A stretch of 64,000 bases of DNA from Lelliottia sp. WAP21 (GTDB lineage Bacteria; Pseudomonadota; Gammaproteobacteria; Enterobacterales; Enterobacteriaceae): the NCBI RefSeq assembly GCF_020532665.2, contig NZ_JAIWPG020000001.1:248001-312000 (forward strand). The letters run 5' to 3'. Within the stretch, counting starts at the first letter, position 1, and each line of letters starts with the position of its first letter. Both the position numbers and the translations under genes were made by a program. A model generated the notes under the pieces. That model had not been told where the DNA came from. It did no database searches and saw nothing but the letters and a program-made list of their open reading frames with translations. Of this stretch, positions 1-8,201 are shown in pieces.

Positions 1-675
1 ATTGCCCATAGAAATGCGGCTTACCCCTGCTTTTTTTAGCCTGCTGAATGACGGAAGGTCCGGCATACACATCACGTTCAGGGGCAGACCTGCCGCTTCA
101 GAAATGATGCGCATATCATTCTCCGACGTCAGACAAGGAACAAAAAGGCCGTCAGCCCCTGCGGCTTTATAGTGCCGGGCCCGTAATAGCGTCTCGTGTA
201 ATGCACACTCATGAGCAAGCAGATATGTGTCAGTCCGGATATTAAGAAAGAGACGATAACCTTCGCTGTCCAGCATTTTACGTATCGATGTTAGCGTCCC
301 GGAAAATTCAGCGGCATCATCAAGTCGACGGACATGATCAATGACTCTGCTGTCTTCAAGATTGACACCGGCTACGCCTATATTCGCCAGGCGTTTAAGA
401 TTGTCTGTTATCTCCTGCGCTGTTTCGCCATATCCTGCTTCCATATCAACACTTAAAGGCAAGTCACTGACGGCCCGGATGCGGGTCACCCAATAAAATA
501 ATATATCAAATGGCATGGTCTGACCGTCTTCATAGCCGAGTGTGGCGGCTATTGCTGCGCTGGACGTCCCCAGAGCCTGGTAACCCGATTTTTGTGCGGC
601 AACGGCACTCACAGCATCCCATACATTAGCGATAACCAGGGGGCTGTTTTGTTTATGGAGTGCTGCAAAGTTCAT
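1..675 (-). CDS. isocitrate lyase/PEP mutase family protein (C-terminus off the left edge)
   Basis: I translated the minus strand from ATG at 675, preceded by a strong GAGGAG ribosome binding site; 225 codons stay open to the window edge. The N-terminus (LVIANVWDAVSA) and the metal-site segments VDMEAGYG and GVNLEDS are typical of the PEP mutase/isocitrate lyase superfamily, whose members cleave or rearrange 2-hydroxy- or phosphono-carboxylates in the cytoplasm. The usual length is 250-290 residues, so roughly 30-60 residues are missing on the left. No substrate can be assigned. The gene points away from the cupin gene to its right and shares no obvious operon inside the window. Confidence 0.85.
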   Translation of the reverse strand, partial: MNFAALHKQNSPLVIANVWDAVSAVAAQKSGYQALGTSSAAIAATLGYEDGQTMPFDILFYWVTRIRAVSDLPLSVDMEAGYGETAQEITDNLKRLANIGVAGVNLEDSRVIDHVRRLDDAAEFSGTLTSIRKMLDSEGYRLFLNIRTDTYLLAHECALHETLLRARHYKAAGADGLFVPCLTSENDMRIISEAAGLPLNVMCMPDLPSFSRLKKAGVSRISMGN

Positions 676-972
676 TTCTCTCTCCTCTCAATGTGATCGA
701 AATGAATCTAAGCATTCGGGTAAATCGGGACAACCGAAATTCAGACGACCATTTTTTTGAGCCGTACTGGACGGGATACGTTTTTCCAGGAAAGTGTGCC
801 TGTCGTGACATGTTCAGGCTTGCTCCCGACACCAACCGGATCGCGGCACGGTCTGGCATGAACGTCGGCTCTTTATTTATCGAACACCGCATCCGTTGCG
901 AATCGATGGTCCTCCCCTGTATAACGGTTTAACGTTCTGGAAAAGCCGACACGAGCAAACAGGAGAAAGTGG
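676..972. other. intergenic stretch between PEP mutase-like and cupin genes
   Basis: About 300 bases lie between two divergent genes. A 90-codon open frame on the plus strand (660-932) has no ribosome binding site and an uninformative composition, so I do not call it. The stretch presumably holds both promoters; the cupin gene has an AGGAG site just before its start. I see no repeat or operator. Confidence 0.5.
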
Positions 973-1311
973 ATGATTTCAAAAGAGAATGCAGAACATT
1001 ATGTCTGGGGCGATAATTGCGACGGTTGGTATCTGGTCCAACGCCCGGACATGCTGGTCATTCATGAAAAAATGCCTCAGGGCACGTCTGAAAAGCGACA
1101 CTATCATTGCGTTTCCAGACAGTTTTTCTTTGTGCTCAAGGGGGTTCTTTCAATGGAGATAGAAGGCGAAACGCACGCTATCGAGGCCCATCAGGGTATC
1201 GAGATTCCTCCCGGATCAAAGCATCAAGCCAGAAACGACACGGATTCTCCCGTCGAATTTATGGTGATTTCGCATCCGTCAACGCGCGGAGATCGGACTG
1301 ACCTCTCTTAA
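973..1311 (+). CDS. small single-domain cupin protein
   Basis: A 112-residue protein preceded by CAGGAG. It has a cupin barrel core with motif 1 as HYHCVSRQFFFVLKG (residues about 43-57) and motif 2 as GIEIPPGSKHQARN (about 75-88). The His/Glu metal-ligand pattern of classical cupins is only partly kept (HYH is present, and the usual Glu appears replaced by Gln in SRQFF). Small cupins of this kind act as sugar isomerases, dioxygenases or ligand-binding proteins; no specific role can be given. It is soluble, without a signal peptide, and transcribed alone. Confidence 0.75.
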   Translation: MISKENAEHYVWGDNCDGWYLVQRPDMLVIHEKMPQGTSEKRHYHCVSRQFFFVLKGVLSMEIEGETHAIEAHQGIEIPPGSKHQARNDTDSPVEFMVISHPSTRGDRTDLS

Positions 1312-1428
1312 TCCTGCTGAGAATGCTGTTACGCCGGCCAAATTATCAGACATCATCATACCTCCGGCCTTGCCCGCCGTTGGCGTCGCAAAATCATCTT
1401 TATGACGCGCGGTGTCACGGCAGTTCCT

Positions 1429-2313
1429 CTACATTCTCACATGATCAATAAAGGCTCTCAGTCGCGGGGGCATATGCTTTCTGCTGGAAAAGTAGAGATA
1501 AAACCCCGGGAACGTTGGCAGCCACGCGTCTAATAACGTCACCAGTTCACCGCGTGCGATATAAGGCGCGTAGGTCTCTTCCATACCAAAACCGATCCCG
1601 CCCCCGGCGCACACGGTGCGGATCATCACCCCCATATCGTTGGTGGTCAGTTGGGCTTTAACATCCACGTCAAATTCGCGGCCCTTCTCGGCAAACTCCC
1701 AGCGGTAAGGCGACATCCCAGGGGATTGTCGCCATCCGATACAGCGATGCTCAAGCAACGCCTGCGGATGCTGCGGAACGCCGTATTGCGCGAGATAGGC
1801 TGGTGATGCGACGGCGACCTGCCGCTGCATGGCGGAGACCGGCACCGCGATCATATCTTTAGCGATGACCTCGCCCAGCTGCACCCCCGCATCAAACCCC
1901 TGCTCCACAATGTCGAACGCCTCGTCGGTGATGGTAATGTCCAGCTCAACGTGCGGGTAAGCAGCGATAAAAGAGGCCAGCATTTTGCCGTCAATAATGC
2001 GTTCGGCAATGGATGAAATGGCCAGACGCAGCTGACCGCGCGGTGCCGCCCGTTGATCGGCAATATCGGTGACCGCGCCGTTAAGTTGTTCCATCGCAGG
2101 GGCTATCCCGGCATACAGTTTTTTCCCCGCCTCGGTGAGGTTAATACTGCGCGTGGTGCGATGCATCAGAGTGACGTTCAAACGATCCTCCAGCCGTCGC
2201 AACGTCTGGCTGACCGCCGGACGCGTCACCCCCAGCCGTTCCGCCGCAAGGCGAAAATTGCGCGTCTGCGCCACCATTACGAACACCTCAAGGGCATTTT
2301 TATCAATTGTCAT
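1429..2313 (-). CDS. LysR-family transcriptional regulator
   Basis: A 294-residue protein with an N-terminal winged helix-turn-helix (residues 4-62, including RLGVTRPAVSQTLRRLE) and a LysR substrate-binding domain (about 90-290). Length and layout are standard for the family. It is divergent from the SDR gene at 2413, with about 100 bp between them. That is the usual arrangement for a LysR activator and its target, so it most likely controls the SDR gene. The effector is unknown. It resembles the YafC/DmlR-like branch in which RTTRSINLTEAG follows the helix-turn-helix; this assignment is from memory of the family. Confidence 0.88.
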   Translation of the reverse strand: MTIDKNALEVFVMVAQTRNFRLAAERLGVTRPAVSQTLRRLEDRLNVTLMHRTTRSINLTEAGKKLYAGIAPAMEQLNGAVTDIADQRAAPRGQLRLAISSIAERIIDGKMLASFIAAYPHVELDITITDEAFDIVEQGFDAGVQLGEVIAKDMIAVPVSAMQRQVAVASPAYLAQYGVPQHPQALLEHRCIGWRQSPGMSPYRWEFAEKGREFDVDVKAQLTTNDMGVMIRTVCAGGGIGFGMEETYAPYIARGELVTLLDAWLPTFPGFYLYFSSRKHMPPRLRAFIDHVRM

Positions 2314-2412
2314 TGGTTAGCCACTGTTACCAGTCTGGTAAGGAATAAGCGGATTATCTTTATAGTACGTCGGGCGTAAGATCACCAGCGTCAACCGAAC
2401 AGGAGAAGACCC

Positions 2413-3138
2413 ATGACGAACAAAGTGATCTTAATTACCGGCGCATCCAGCGGCATTGGTGCGGGCATTGCTCGCGAGCTGGCGAAAACGGATGCCGTTT
2501 TACTGTTGGGCGCGCGACGTGAAGATCGCCTTGCCACGCTGGCGGACGAGTTGCGTTTTAACGGCGCGGAAGTGGCCATTAAAGGGCTGGATGTGACCGA
2601 CCGTCGATCCGTGGAGGCGTTTGCCGCCTTCGCGCTGGAAAAATGGGGACGGATTGATGCGATAGTAAATAATGCCGGCATCATGCCACTGTCACCGATG
2701 GCGTCACTGAAGGTGGACGAGTGGGAACAAATGGTGGATGTGAATATCAAGGGCGTGCTGTATGGCATCGCGGCGGTCCTGCCGTCAATGCTTGCGCGGG
2801 AATCCGGGCATATCATTAATATCGCCTCGATTGGTGCGCTGGCGGTGTCACCCACCGCGGCGGTCTACTGCGCAACCAAATTCGCGGTGCGGGCGATCTC
2901 CGATGGTCTGCGTCAGGAGAACAGTCAACTGCGCGTGACCTGTATTCATCCCGGCGTGGTGGAAAGTGAACTGGCCGACACAATAACAGACCCCACTGCC
3001 GCTGAAGCGATGAAAAGCTATCGGGCAATTGCCCTGCAACCAGATGCCATTGGTCGTGCGGTTCGCTATGCGATTGAACAGCCGGAGGATGTGGATGTGA
3101 ATGAGATTGTGGTCAGACCGACGCGGACCACGGCATAA
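2413..3138 (+). CDS. short-chain dehydrogenase/reductase
   Basis: A 241-residue classical SDR starting after AGGAGAAGACCC. The glycine-rich cofactor loop is GASSGIG (residues 10-16), followed by NNAG (87-90) and the catalytic pair Y152/K156 in the YCATK motif. GARRED after the second strand has arginines suited to NADP(H) binding. It reduces or oxidises a carbonyl or alcohol of unknown identity in the cytoplasm. It is paired divergently with the LysR gene and followed by a terminator shared with the convergent lipoprotein gene. Confidence 0.88.
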   Translation: MTNKVILITGASSGIGAGIARELAKTDAVLLLGARREDRLATLADELRFNGAEVAIKGLDVTDRRSVEAFAAFALEKWGRIDAIVNNAGIMPLSPMASLKVDEWEQMVDVNIKGVLYGIAAVLPSMLARESGHIINIASIGALAVSPTAAVYCATKFAVRAISDGLRQENSQLRVTCIHPGVVESELADTITDPTAAEAMKSYRAIALQPDAIGRAVRYAIEQPEDVDVNEIVVRPTRTTA

Positions 3139-3147
3139 AGAACAACA

Positions 3148-3174
3148 ACGGCCTGTACGACAGGCCGTTTATTC
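3148..3174. terminator. bidirectional intrinsic terminator
   Basis: An 8-bp perfect stem ACGGCCTG/CAGGCCGT with a TACGA loop (3148-3168) is followed by TTTATTCC on the plus strand. It lies between the convergent SDR and lipoprotein genes and can serve both. Confidence 0.75.
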
Positions 3175-3175
3175 C

Positions 3176-3853
3176 TTATTTTTTCAGCAAGCGCGGCAGC
3201 TGGTTGTCCAGCTCCAGCAGGCAGGCGTCCATCATCTTCTGCGTTTCCTGGGTGACTTTCGCATAGTTACTGGCTTTCCAGTCATTCAGCGGTGCGGTAA
3301 CACGAGCCGGAGCGCATTCTGATACGACATAGGCGCTCAGCAGAGTTCCACCTTCCGGGCGTTTATAGAATTTGACGCGGTAGGTTAAATCGTAATTACT
3401 GTTGCTGGCAGACATATCGGTGTACACCAGTGACCACTGTGCGGCGGCAATATACAGCGGCTGCTTATACACATAGCCATTACCGTTTTTATCGAGCCAG
3501 TCATGGATTTTGGATTCCGCTTTCGGGCCTAACCAGGCGGATGTCGGCTCCGGCATGGTGTCAATGGATGTCCCTTTATAGCCATCCTTATCGAACGAAT
3601 TAGAACCGATTCCTCCGCCGAGTGCAGCGGTCAGTACCGCCAGCCCCATCCCCGCACCGGAATGCGCCGGTGACACTTCGCGCAGTTTCACATCCGGGTA
3701 GCGGTTATTGTTCATATCCGCCGGGGCGAAAATGGTGGCCACCTCCAGCGAGCTGCCGTTTGAGGCCTGCACTTTGTGTGAATTGAGATTCCCTGCGCAA
3801 CCGGTCAAGACGGTTAAAGACAATGCGCCTGTAATAAAGACTTTATTCATCAT
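3176..3853 (-). CDS. hypothetical outer-envelope lipoprotein
   Basis: I place the start at ATG 3853 (a second ATG follows at once) because AGGGA precedes it and the protein then opens with a lipoprotein signal with lipobox LTGC and lipidated Cys19. A longer open frame exists upstream but would bury the signal. The mature part of about 207 residues has a Gly/Ala-rich segment near residues 65-85, then a soluble domain rich in Tyr, Lys and Asp. I do not recognise the family. The residue after the Cys is Ala, which favours transport to the outer membrane. It is transcribed alone, convergent with the SDR gene. Confidence 0.75.
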   Translation of the reverse strand: MMNKVFITGALSLTVLTGCAGNLNSHKVQASNGSSLEVATIFAPADMNNNRYPDVKLREVSPAHSGAGMGLAVLTAALGGGIGSNSFDKDGYKGTSIDTMPEPTSAWLGPKAESKIHDWLDKNGNGYVYKQPLYIAAAQWSLVYTDMSASNSNYDLTYRVKFYKRPEGGTLLSAYVVSECAPARVTAPLNDWKASNYAKVTQETQKMMDACLLELDNQLPRLLKK

Positions 3854-4087
3854 TGATTTTATTCCCTGTGGGTAAAACGCCATAGTACGAGTCATGGCTT
3901 CCTTAGAGTACAACGGACAAACCGGGGAAAACCTTTAATCTTTTAAGGGTTTTTTATGCCAAAAATTCAGCAGGCGATGATCCTGTTTTATTCGGTGCCA
4001 GACTGTATGCCAGCAGTAGCCCGTCAAAGCGCTGTGCGTGTGAGGGGGGTTATGTTCCCATTCGCCCGCATGACTTCACCTGGTCAT

Positions 4088-4106
4088 GCTCCGGCTTAGC
4101 CGGAGC
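4088..4106. terminator. stem-loop downstream of cscR, possible terminator
   Basis: GCTCCGGC-TTA-GCCGGAGC forms an 8-bp stem with a 3-base loop, about 45 bp beyond the cscR stop. No U-tract follows on either strand, so termination is uncertain. The rest of 3914-4149 holds no gene I can support. Confidence 0.35.
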
Positions 4107-4149
4107 GCCTCTTCTCCCATAAATCATCCTCATCAGCGCGACAGCCTGG

Positions 4150-5145
4150 TCATACCGACGAACGCGACAGCCATGGGCTCTCTACCAGCACCCTCTCCTT
4201 ACTGTTATCACCGTTAATGATATGTAAGGTACTCAGGCGACCAATCTCATAGTGCGGCAATTGCACCGTAGAAAGAGGCGGTAAAAACAAATTGCCAATG
4301 CCCACGAGATTGTCGTACCCAAGCACGGCTATATCCTGAGGAATACGGATACCGTTAGCTAAGAGTGTTTGATAGACCATAAAGGCAATGCGGTCATTGC
4401 CACAAATCACCGAGTCAAACTGCGGTATTCCCTGATGGATATGCGCCAACAGAAGGTCCGGAATATCCCGGTAATGTTCATCCCCTAGCTGCATATGGCT
4501 GTGTTCAAGCGTATCGGGGTCGATGCCGGCTTCGCGACATGCTCGTTCCAGCCCCCGGCGTCGGCGGGACGTCGCCAGGTGGTTAACCGGTAAATGCAGG
4601 CAAAGAGGCCGACGGTAACCTGCCGCCAGCAAGGCCTGAACCGCCTGATACTGCCCCTGCTCATCGTCAGGTATATAACAGGCTACGGGCTCGCCTTTGT
4701 TTTCACAGTTTGCCAGCACACAAGGGTGCGTTAACAATTTTTGCGGAACATGTACTTCGCGCAGCCCCATGGTGGTAAAGATAATTCCGCCAGGTCGGTG
4801 AGCAAGGAGTAAATCAACAATATCGTCCGGGTTATCATCAGAAAACATGTTCACCACGAAGCTATTCCAGCCATGGGCTCGGGCAGTTTCTTCGATCGAC
4901 AGCGTGATTTCTACGGAAAATGGCGTGGTGACCGTATCCAGCGCCAGTACGCCAATCGTCTTATTTTTGCTGCCGACACTGCGAATCTGTTTTGCAGATA
5001 AATCAGGGACATAGTCAAGATGCAGAATCGCCTCCTGTACGCGCGCAAGGGTTTCTGCCTTGACACGTTCAGGGCTATTCAGCGCCCGTGAAACTGTCAT
5101 TAACGATACATTGGCCATTTTGGCCACATCTTTTAAAGACGCCAT
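4150..5145 (-). CDS. cscR: CscR-type LacI-family sucrose operon repressor
   Basis: The start chosen is ATG 5145, after GGAAGG, giving MASLKDVAKMANVS, the canonical LacI helix-turn-helix opening (residues 1-50, with SLMTVSRALN). The periplasmic-binding-protein-like ligand domain follows (about 60-331). From memory the protein aligns well with E. coli CscR along its whole length (shared TATPFSV-, HRPGGII-TTMGLR-, CGNDR- and GYDNLVGIG-like segments), and the length of 331 residues agrees. It should bind the two palindromes in the divergent promoter and release them when sucrose, fructose or a phosphorylated product accumulates. It is divergent from cscB. Confidence 0.88.
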   Translation of the reverse strand: MASLKDVAKMANVSLMTVSRALNSPERVKAETLARVQEAILHLDYVPDLSAKQIRSVGSKNKTIGVLALDTVTTPFSVEITLSIEETARAHGWNSFVVNMFSDDNPDDIVDLLLAHRPGGIIFTTMGLREVHVPQKLLTHPCVLANCENKGEPVACYIPDDEQGQYQAVQALLAAGYRRPLCLHLPVNHLATSRRRRGLERACREAGIDPDTLEHSHMQLGDEHYRDIPDLLLAHIHQGIPQFDSVICGNDRIAFMVYQTLLANGIRIPQDIAVLGYDNLVGIGNLFLPPLSTVQLPHYEIGRLSTLHIINGDNSKERVLVESPWLSRSSV

Positions 5146-5301
5146 AACCTTCCGTTCATCAAAAAAATGACACAATCCTTATTGCGTGGTGAATCTCTGC
5201 AATAAAGATCGTCCTGGAATATCACGCCCTCATTGTATGTTCTGAGCGTCGTATTGGGTAAGTTTGCCAGCAAAACATGACAGAGATCTCAACCCACAAA
5301 T

Positions 5302-5313
5302 GTTAACGTTAAC
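5302..5313. promoter_or_regulatory. operator 1 for the LacI-type repressor
   Basis: GTTAACGTTAAC is a perfect 12-bp palindrome with the central CG typical of LacI/GalR operators. It sits between cscR and cscB, and its centre (5307/5308) is 63 bp from that of operator 2. Confidence 0.75.
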
Positions 5314-5364
5314 TTTTGTGATTAACATCGTATATCCCCCTAAAAAGCGATGAGAGACGATAAT

Positions 5365-5376
5365 GTTAACGTTACC
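5365..5376. promoter_or_regulatory. operator 2 for the LacI-type repressor
   Basis: GTTAACGTTACC matches operator 1 at 11 of 12 positions. Its centre is at 5370/5371, about 40 bp before the cscB start, where binding would block cscB transcription. The 63-bp spacing is six helical turns, so both sites face the same side of the DNA. Confidence 0.75.
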
Positions 5377-5410
5377 ATGATTACATATATCCCTCCATGA
5401 GATTACTCAG

Positions 5411-6649
5411 ATGAAAATAAGGCTTTCAGGCAGCTACTTTCTGCTCAGCGCATTGCTGTTCTTTTTCTTTGTCACCTGGTCTTCGTCCAGTTCCCTGCTT
5501 TCGATCTGGCTACATCAGGAAGTGGGATTAAAAGCGTCAGAAACGGGCATTATTTTTTCAGTTTTGTCGGTCTCTGCCCTTTTCGCTCAGGTGTTCTACG
5601 GTTTTATTCAAGATCGGCTTGGTCTGCGTAAAAACCTGCTGTGGTTTATCACCGCCCTGCTGATCCTTTCTGGTCCAGCTTATCTTTTTTTTAGTTATTT
5701 ACTCAGCCTGAATATCCTGTTGGGAAGTGTTTTTGGCGGCCTGTTTATAGGACTCACCTTTAACGGCGGTATAGGGGTGCTGGAATCTTATACCGAGCGG
5801 GTCGCGCGTCAGAGCACCTTTGAATTTGGCCGGGCGCGCATGTGGGGCTCGTTGGGTTGGGCTGTCGCCACGTTCTTTGCTGGCCTGTTATTTAATATCA
5901 ACCCTGATCTTAATTTTCTGGTGGCGTCATGCTCTGGACTGGTCTTTTTCTGCCTGCTGGTTCGCTTAAAAGTCGCGGCACCCGCAGGCATGGAGAAACT
6001 GGAGATTGGGGCTAAAAAGGTCTCCCTTGCAGACGCCCTCAGGCTGCTCACCTTGCCGCATTTCTGGGCGCTGATCTTCTTCGTGGTGGGTACCTGTATT
6101 TACGGGGTTTACGACCAGCAATTCCCGGTTTATTTCTCTTCGCAGTTTCCTACCCTGCGTGAAGGAAACGCGATGTTTGGCTATCTCAATTCTTTCCAGG
6201 TTTTTCTTGAAGCGGCAGGCATGTTTTGTGCGCCGTGGCTGGTAAACCGGATGGGCGCCAAAAATGGTCTTATATTCGCTGGCATGGTAATGGCGCTGCG
6301 TATGATTGCCTCTGGCCTGGTAGAGGGGCCCCTGCTCATATCAATAACGAAACTTCTGCATGCTCTCGAATTACCGGTGCTGTTAGTGGCAATTTTTAAA
6401 TATAACAGTCTCAATTTCGATAAGCGTTTGTCTTCCACGATTTATCTGGTGGGATTTGCCTGCACGAGCTCGGTGATCGGCACGGTATTATCGCCATTGG
6501 CAGGCTTCAGCTACGAAAAATTTGGTTTTGCTCAGTCTTATCTCATCATGGGCATTATGGTGTTCTTTACCACGTTTATTTCCATCTTCCTTTTACGTTC
6601 GAATAAATCCACAACTGAAAAACCTTTTTTACAGCCTGGTGCTGTGTAA
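5411..6649 (+). CDS. cscB: sucrose/oligosaccharide:H+ symporter (LacY family, CscB-like)
   Basis: A 412-residue, 12-helix inner-membrane protein of the oligosaccharide:H+ symporter (LacY/CscB/RafB) family. Hallmarks are FYGFIQDRLGLRKN in the loop 2-3 motif (about residues 57-70), FGRARMWGSLGWA near the middle of the N-half, YDQQFP before the second half, GYLNSFQVFLEA, and NFDKRLSSTIYLVGF near helix 11. These match E. coli CscB as I remember it. It imports sucrose, or perhaps short fructo-oligosaccharides given the neighbouring porins and exported hydrolase. First gene of the operon; the next gene follows after 19 bp. Confidence 0.85.
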   Translation: MKIRLSGSYFLLSALLFFFFVTWSSSSSLLSIWLHQEVGLKASETGIIFSVLSVSALFAQVFYGFIQDRLGLRKNLLWFITALLILSGPAYLFFSYLLSLNILLGSVFGGLFIGLTFNGGIGVLESYTERVARQSTFEFGRARMWGSLGWAVATFFAGLLFNINPDLNFLVASCSGLVFFCLLVRLKVAAPAGMEKLEIGAKKVSLADALRLLTLPHFWALIFFVVGTCIYGVYDQQFPVYFSSQFPTLREGNAMFGYLNSFQVFLEAAGMFCAPWLVNRMGAKNGLIFAGMVMALRMIASGLVEGPLLISITKLLHALELPVLLVAIFKYNSLNFDKRLSSTIYLVGFACTSSVIGTVLSPLAGFSYEKFGFAQSYLIMGIMVFFTTFISIFLLRSNKSTTEKPFLQPGAV

Positions 6650-6668
6650 TTTAACGGGAGAAAAATGA

Positions 6669-8105
6669 ATGACAAACTTATTAAAGCAGGCTGAAGAGAG
6701 ACTTGAAAAAATGCAGGCCGAAATAACCCCCCGCTGGTATCCACACTATCATCTTGCCGCACGTGCAGGCTGGATGAACGATCCAAACGGGCTGGTATGG
6801 TTTGACGGCTGGTATCATGCCTTTTATCAACATCATCCCTATTCGACAAAATGGGGACCGATGCACTGGGGGCACGCGCGTAGCCAGGATTTAGTCCACT
6901 GGGAACATCTCCCCGTTGCCCTTGCCCCCGAAGGTCCTGAAGATAAAGAGGGATGTTTTTCCGGCTCTGCGGTAGTGGACGGCGATACGCTGGCGCTCAT
7001 TTATACCGGACATAAATTTCACGGCCCTGCTGATACCGATGACAACCTTTATCAAGTGCAATGTCTGGCCACCAGCCATGATGGTATTCACTTTAAACGC
7101 CAGGGAATGGTGATTGATACACCACCCGGTTTGCATCATTTCCGCGATCCGAAAGTCTGGCGTGAAGGCAATGAGTGGTACATGGTGGTTGGCGCACGCG
7201 TTAACGATACCGGTCAGGTACGCCTGTATCGTTCGACCGACCTGCGCGACTGGCATGACGAGGGTATTCTTGCCGAAGCTGAACAGGGTATGGGCTATAT
7301 GTGGGAATGCCCTGATTTCTTTACCCTGAATGGAAAACGCATCCTTATGTTCTCTCCACAAGGGATGGCGGCAGAAGGGTATGATAAACGGAACCTCTTC
7401 CAGAGCGGATATTTGCTCGGAGAATGGCAACCAGGCGAGACGTTTGTTCATAACGGTCAGTTTACTGAGATGGACAGCGGTCATGATTTTTATGCCCCGC
7501 AAAGTTTCCTGAGTCCGGATGGTCGCCGCATCGTTATGGGCTGGTTAGATATGTGGGAATCACCGATGCCAGAACAGCAGGATGGTTGGGCTGGCATGCT
7601 TTCACTGCCACGTGAAGTCACTTTAGACGACAACAATCGCCTGCGAATGAAGCCCGCCGCAGAAGTCACTGCCCTGCGAAGCCGCTATTTCCCCGTGCCA
7701 GTTCACTGTCTGACTAATCAGCGGTTACTTGTCACCGCGAATGCCGAGGCAGTGGAGTTATGTCTGGAATGGGACCGTACTGCTTCTACGGCAGAACAGT
7801 ATGGCATCGCGATGGGTGAAGGGTTGCGTATTTATGTCGATAACCAGTCTCAGCGTCTGGTATTAGAACGCTCTGGACCCGATTGCGCGTTGGCAGGCAC
7901 GCGCAGTGTTGCCCTTGCAGAAAGTGATCGACTTTCATTACGCATTTTCATAGACCGTTCCTCCGTCGAAATATTTGTCAATGAAGGTGAAGCTTGCTTA
8001 AGCAGCCGGATTTATCCGCAGCCTGGGCAGCGCGATATTATGTTATTTGCAAATAGCGGAACGGCTACGTTAAAAGATGCTGGATACTGGTCTCTGAATA
8101 ACTAA
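6669..8105 (+). CDS. cscA: cytoplasmic GH32 sucrose hydrolase (invertase)
   Basis: A 478-residue GH32 enzyme without a signal peptide. The three catalytic acids are all present: nucleophile D38 in WMNDPNG, transition-state stabiliser D160 in FRDP, and acid/base E213 in WECPD. The C-terminal beta-sandwich (about 330-478) contains the RIFIDRSSVEIFVN segment usual in the family. Similarity to E. coli CscA is strong throughout, including FSPQGM and FYAPQSF. It splits imported sucrose or small fructans into glucose and fructose. An ATG four bases earlier (6665) opens a frame that stops after nine codons, so 6669 is the start. Confidence 0.9.
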   Translation: MTNLLKQAEERLEKMQAEITPRWYPHYHLAARAGWMNDPNGLVWFDGWYHAFYQHHPYSTKWGPMHWGHARSQDLVHWEHLPVALAPEGPEDKEGCFSGSAVVDGDTLALIYTGHKFHGPADTDDNLYQVQCLATSHDGIHFKRQGMVIDTPPGLHHFRDPKVWREGNEWYMVVGARVNDTGQVRLYRSTDLRDWHDEGILAEAEQGMGYMWECPDFFTLNGKRILMFSPQGMAAEGYDKRNLFQSGYLLGEWQPGETFVHNGQFTEMDSGHDFYAPQSFLSPDGRRIVMGWLDMWESPMPEQQDGWAGMLSLPREVTLDDNNRLRMKPAAEVTALRSRYFPVPVHCLTNQRLLVTANAEAVELCLEWDRTASTAEQYGIAMGEGLRIYVDNQSQRLVLERSGPDCALAGTRSVALAESDRLSLRIFIDRSSVEIFVNEGEACLSSRIYPQPGQRDIMLFANSGTATLKDAGYWSLNN

Positions 8106-8201
8106 ATCAACCTGCTGCCATTTTAATTTTTGAAGTGTGCGCTTTTATTTCTGCCAGTCTCTGGCTGGCATTATATTATCTAAAAACACGAGATAGAAAA
8201 A

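Noticed and set aside
660..932. 90-codon plus-strand open frame next to the left-edge gene
   Set aside because: It overlaps the start of the PEP mutase-like gene, has no ribosome binding site and its translation has no family resemblance.
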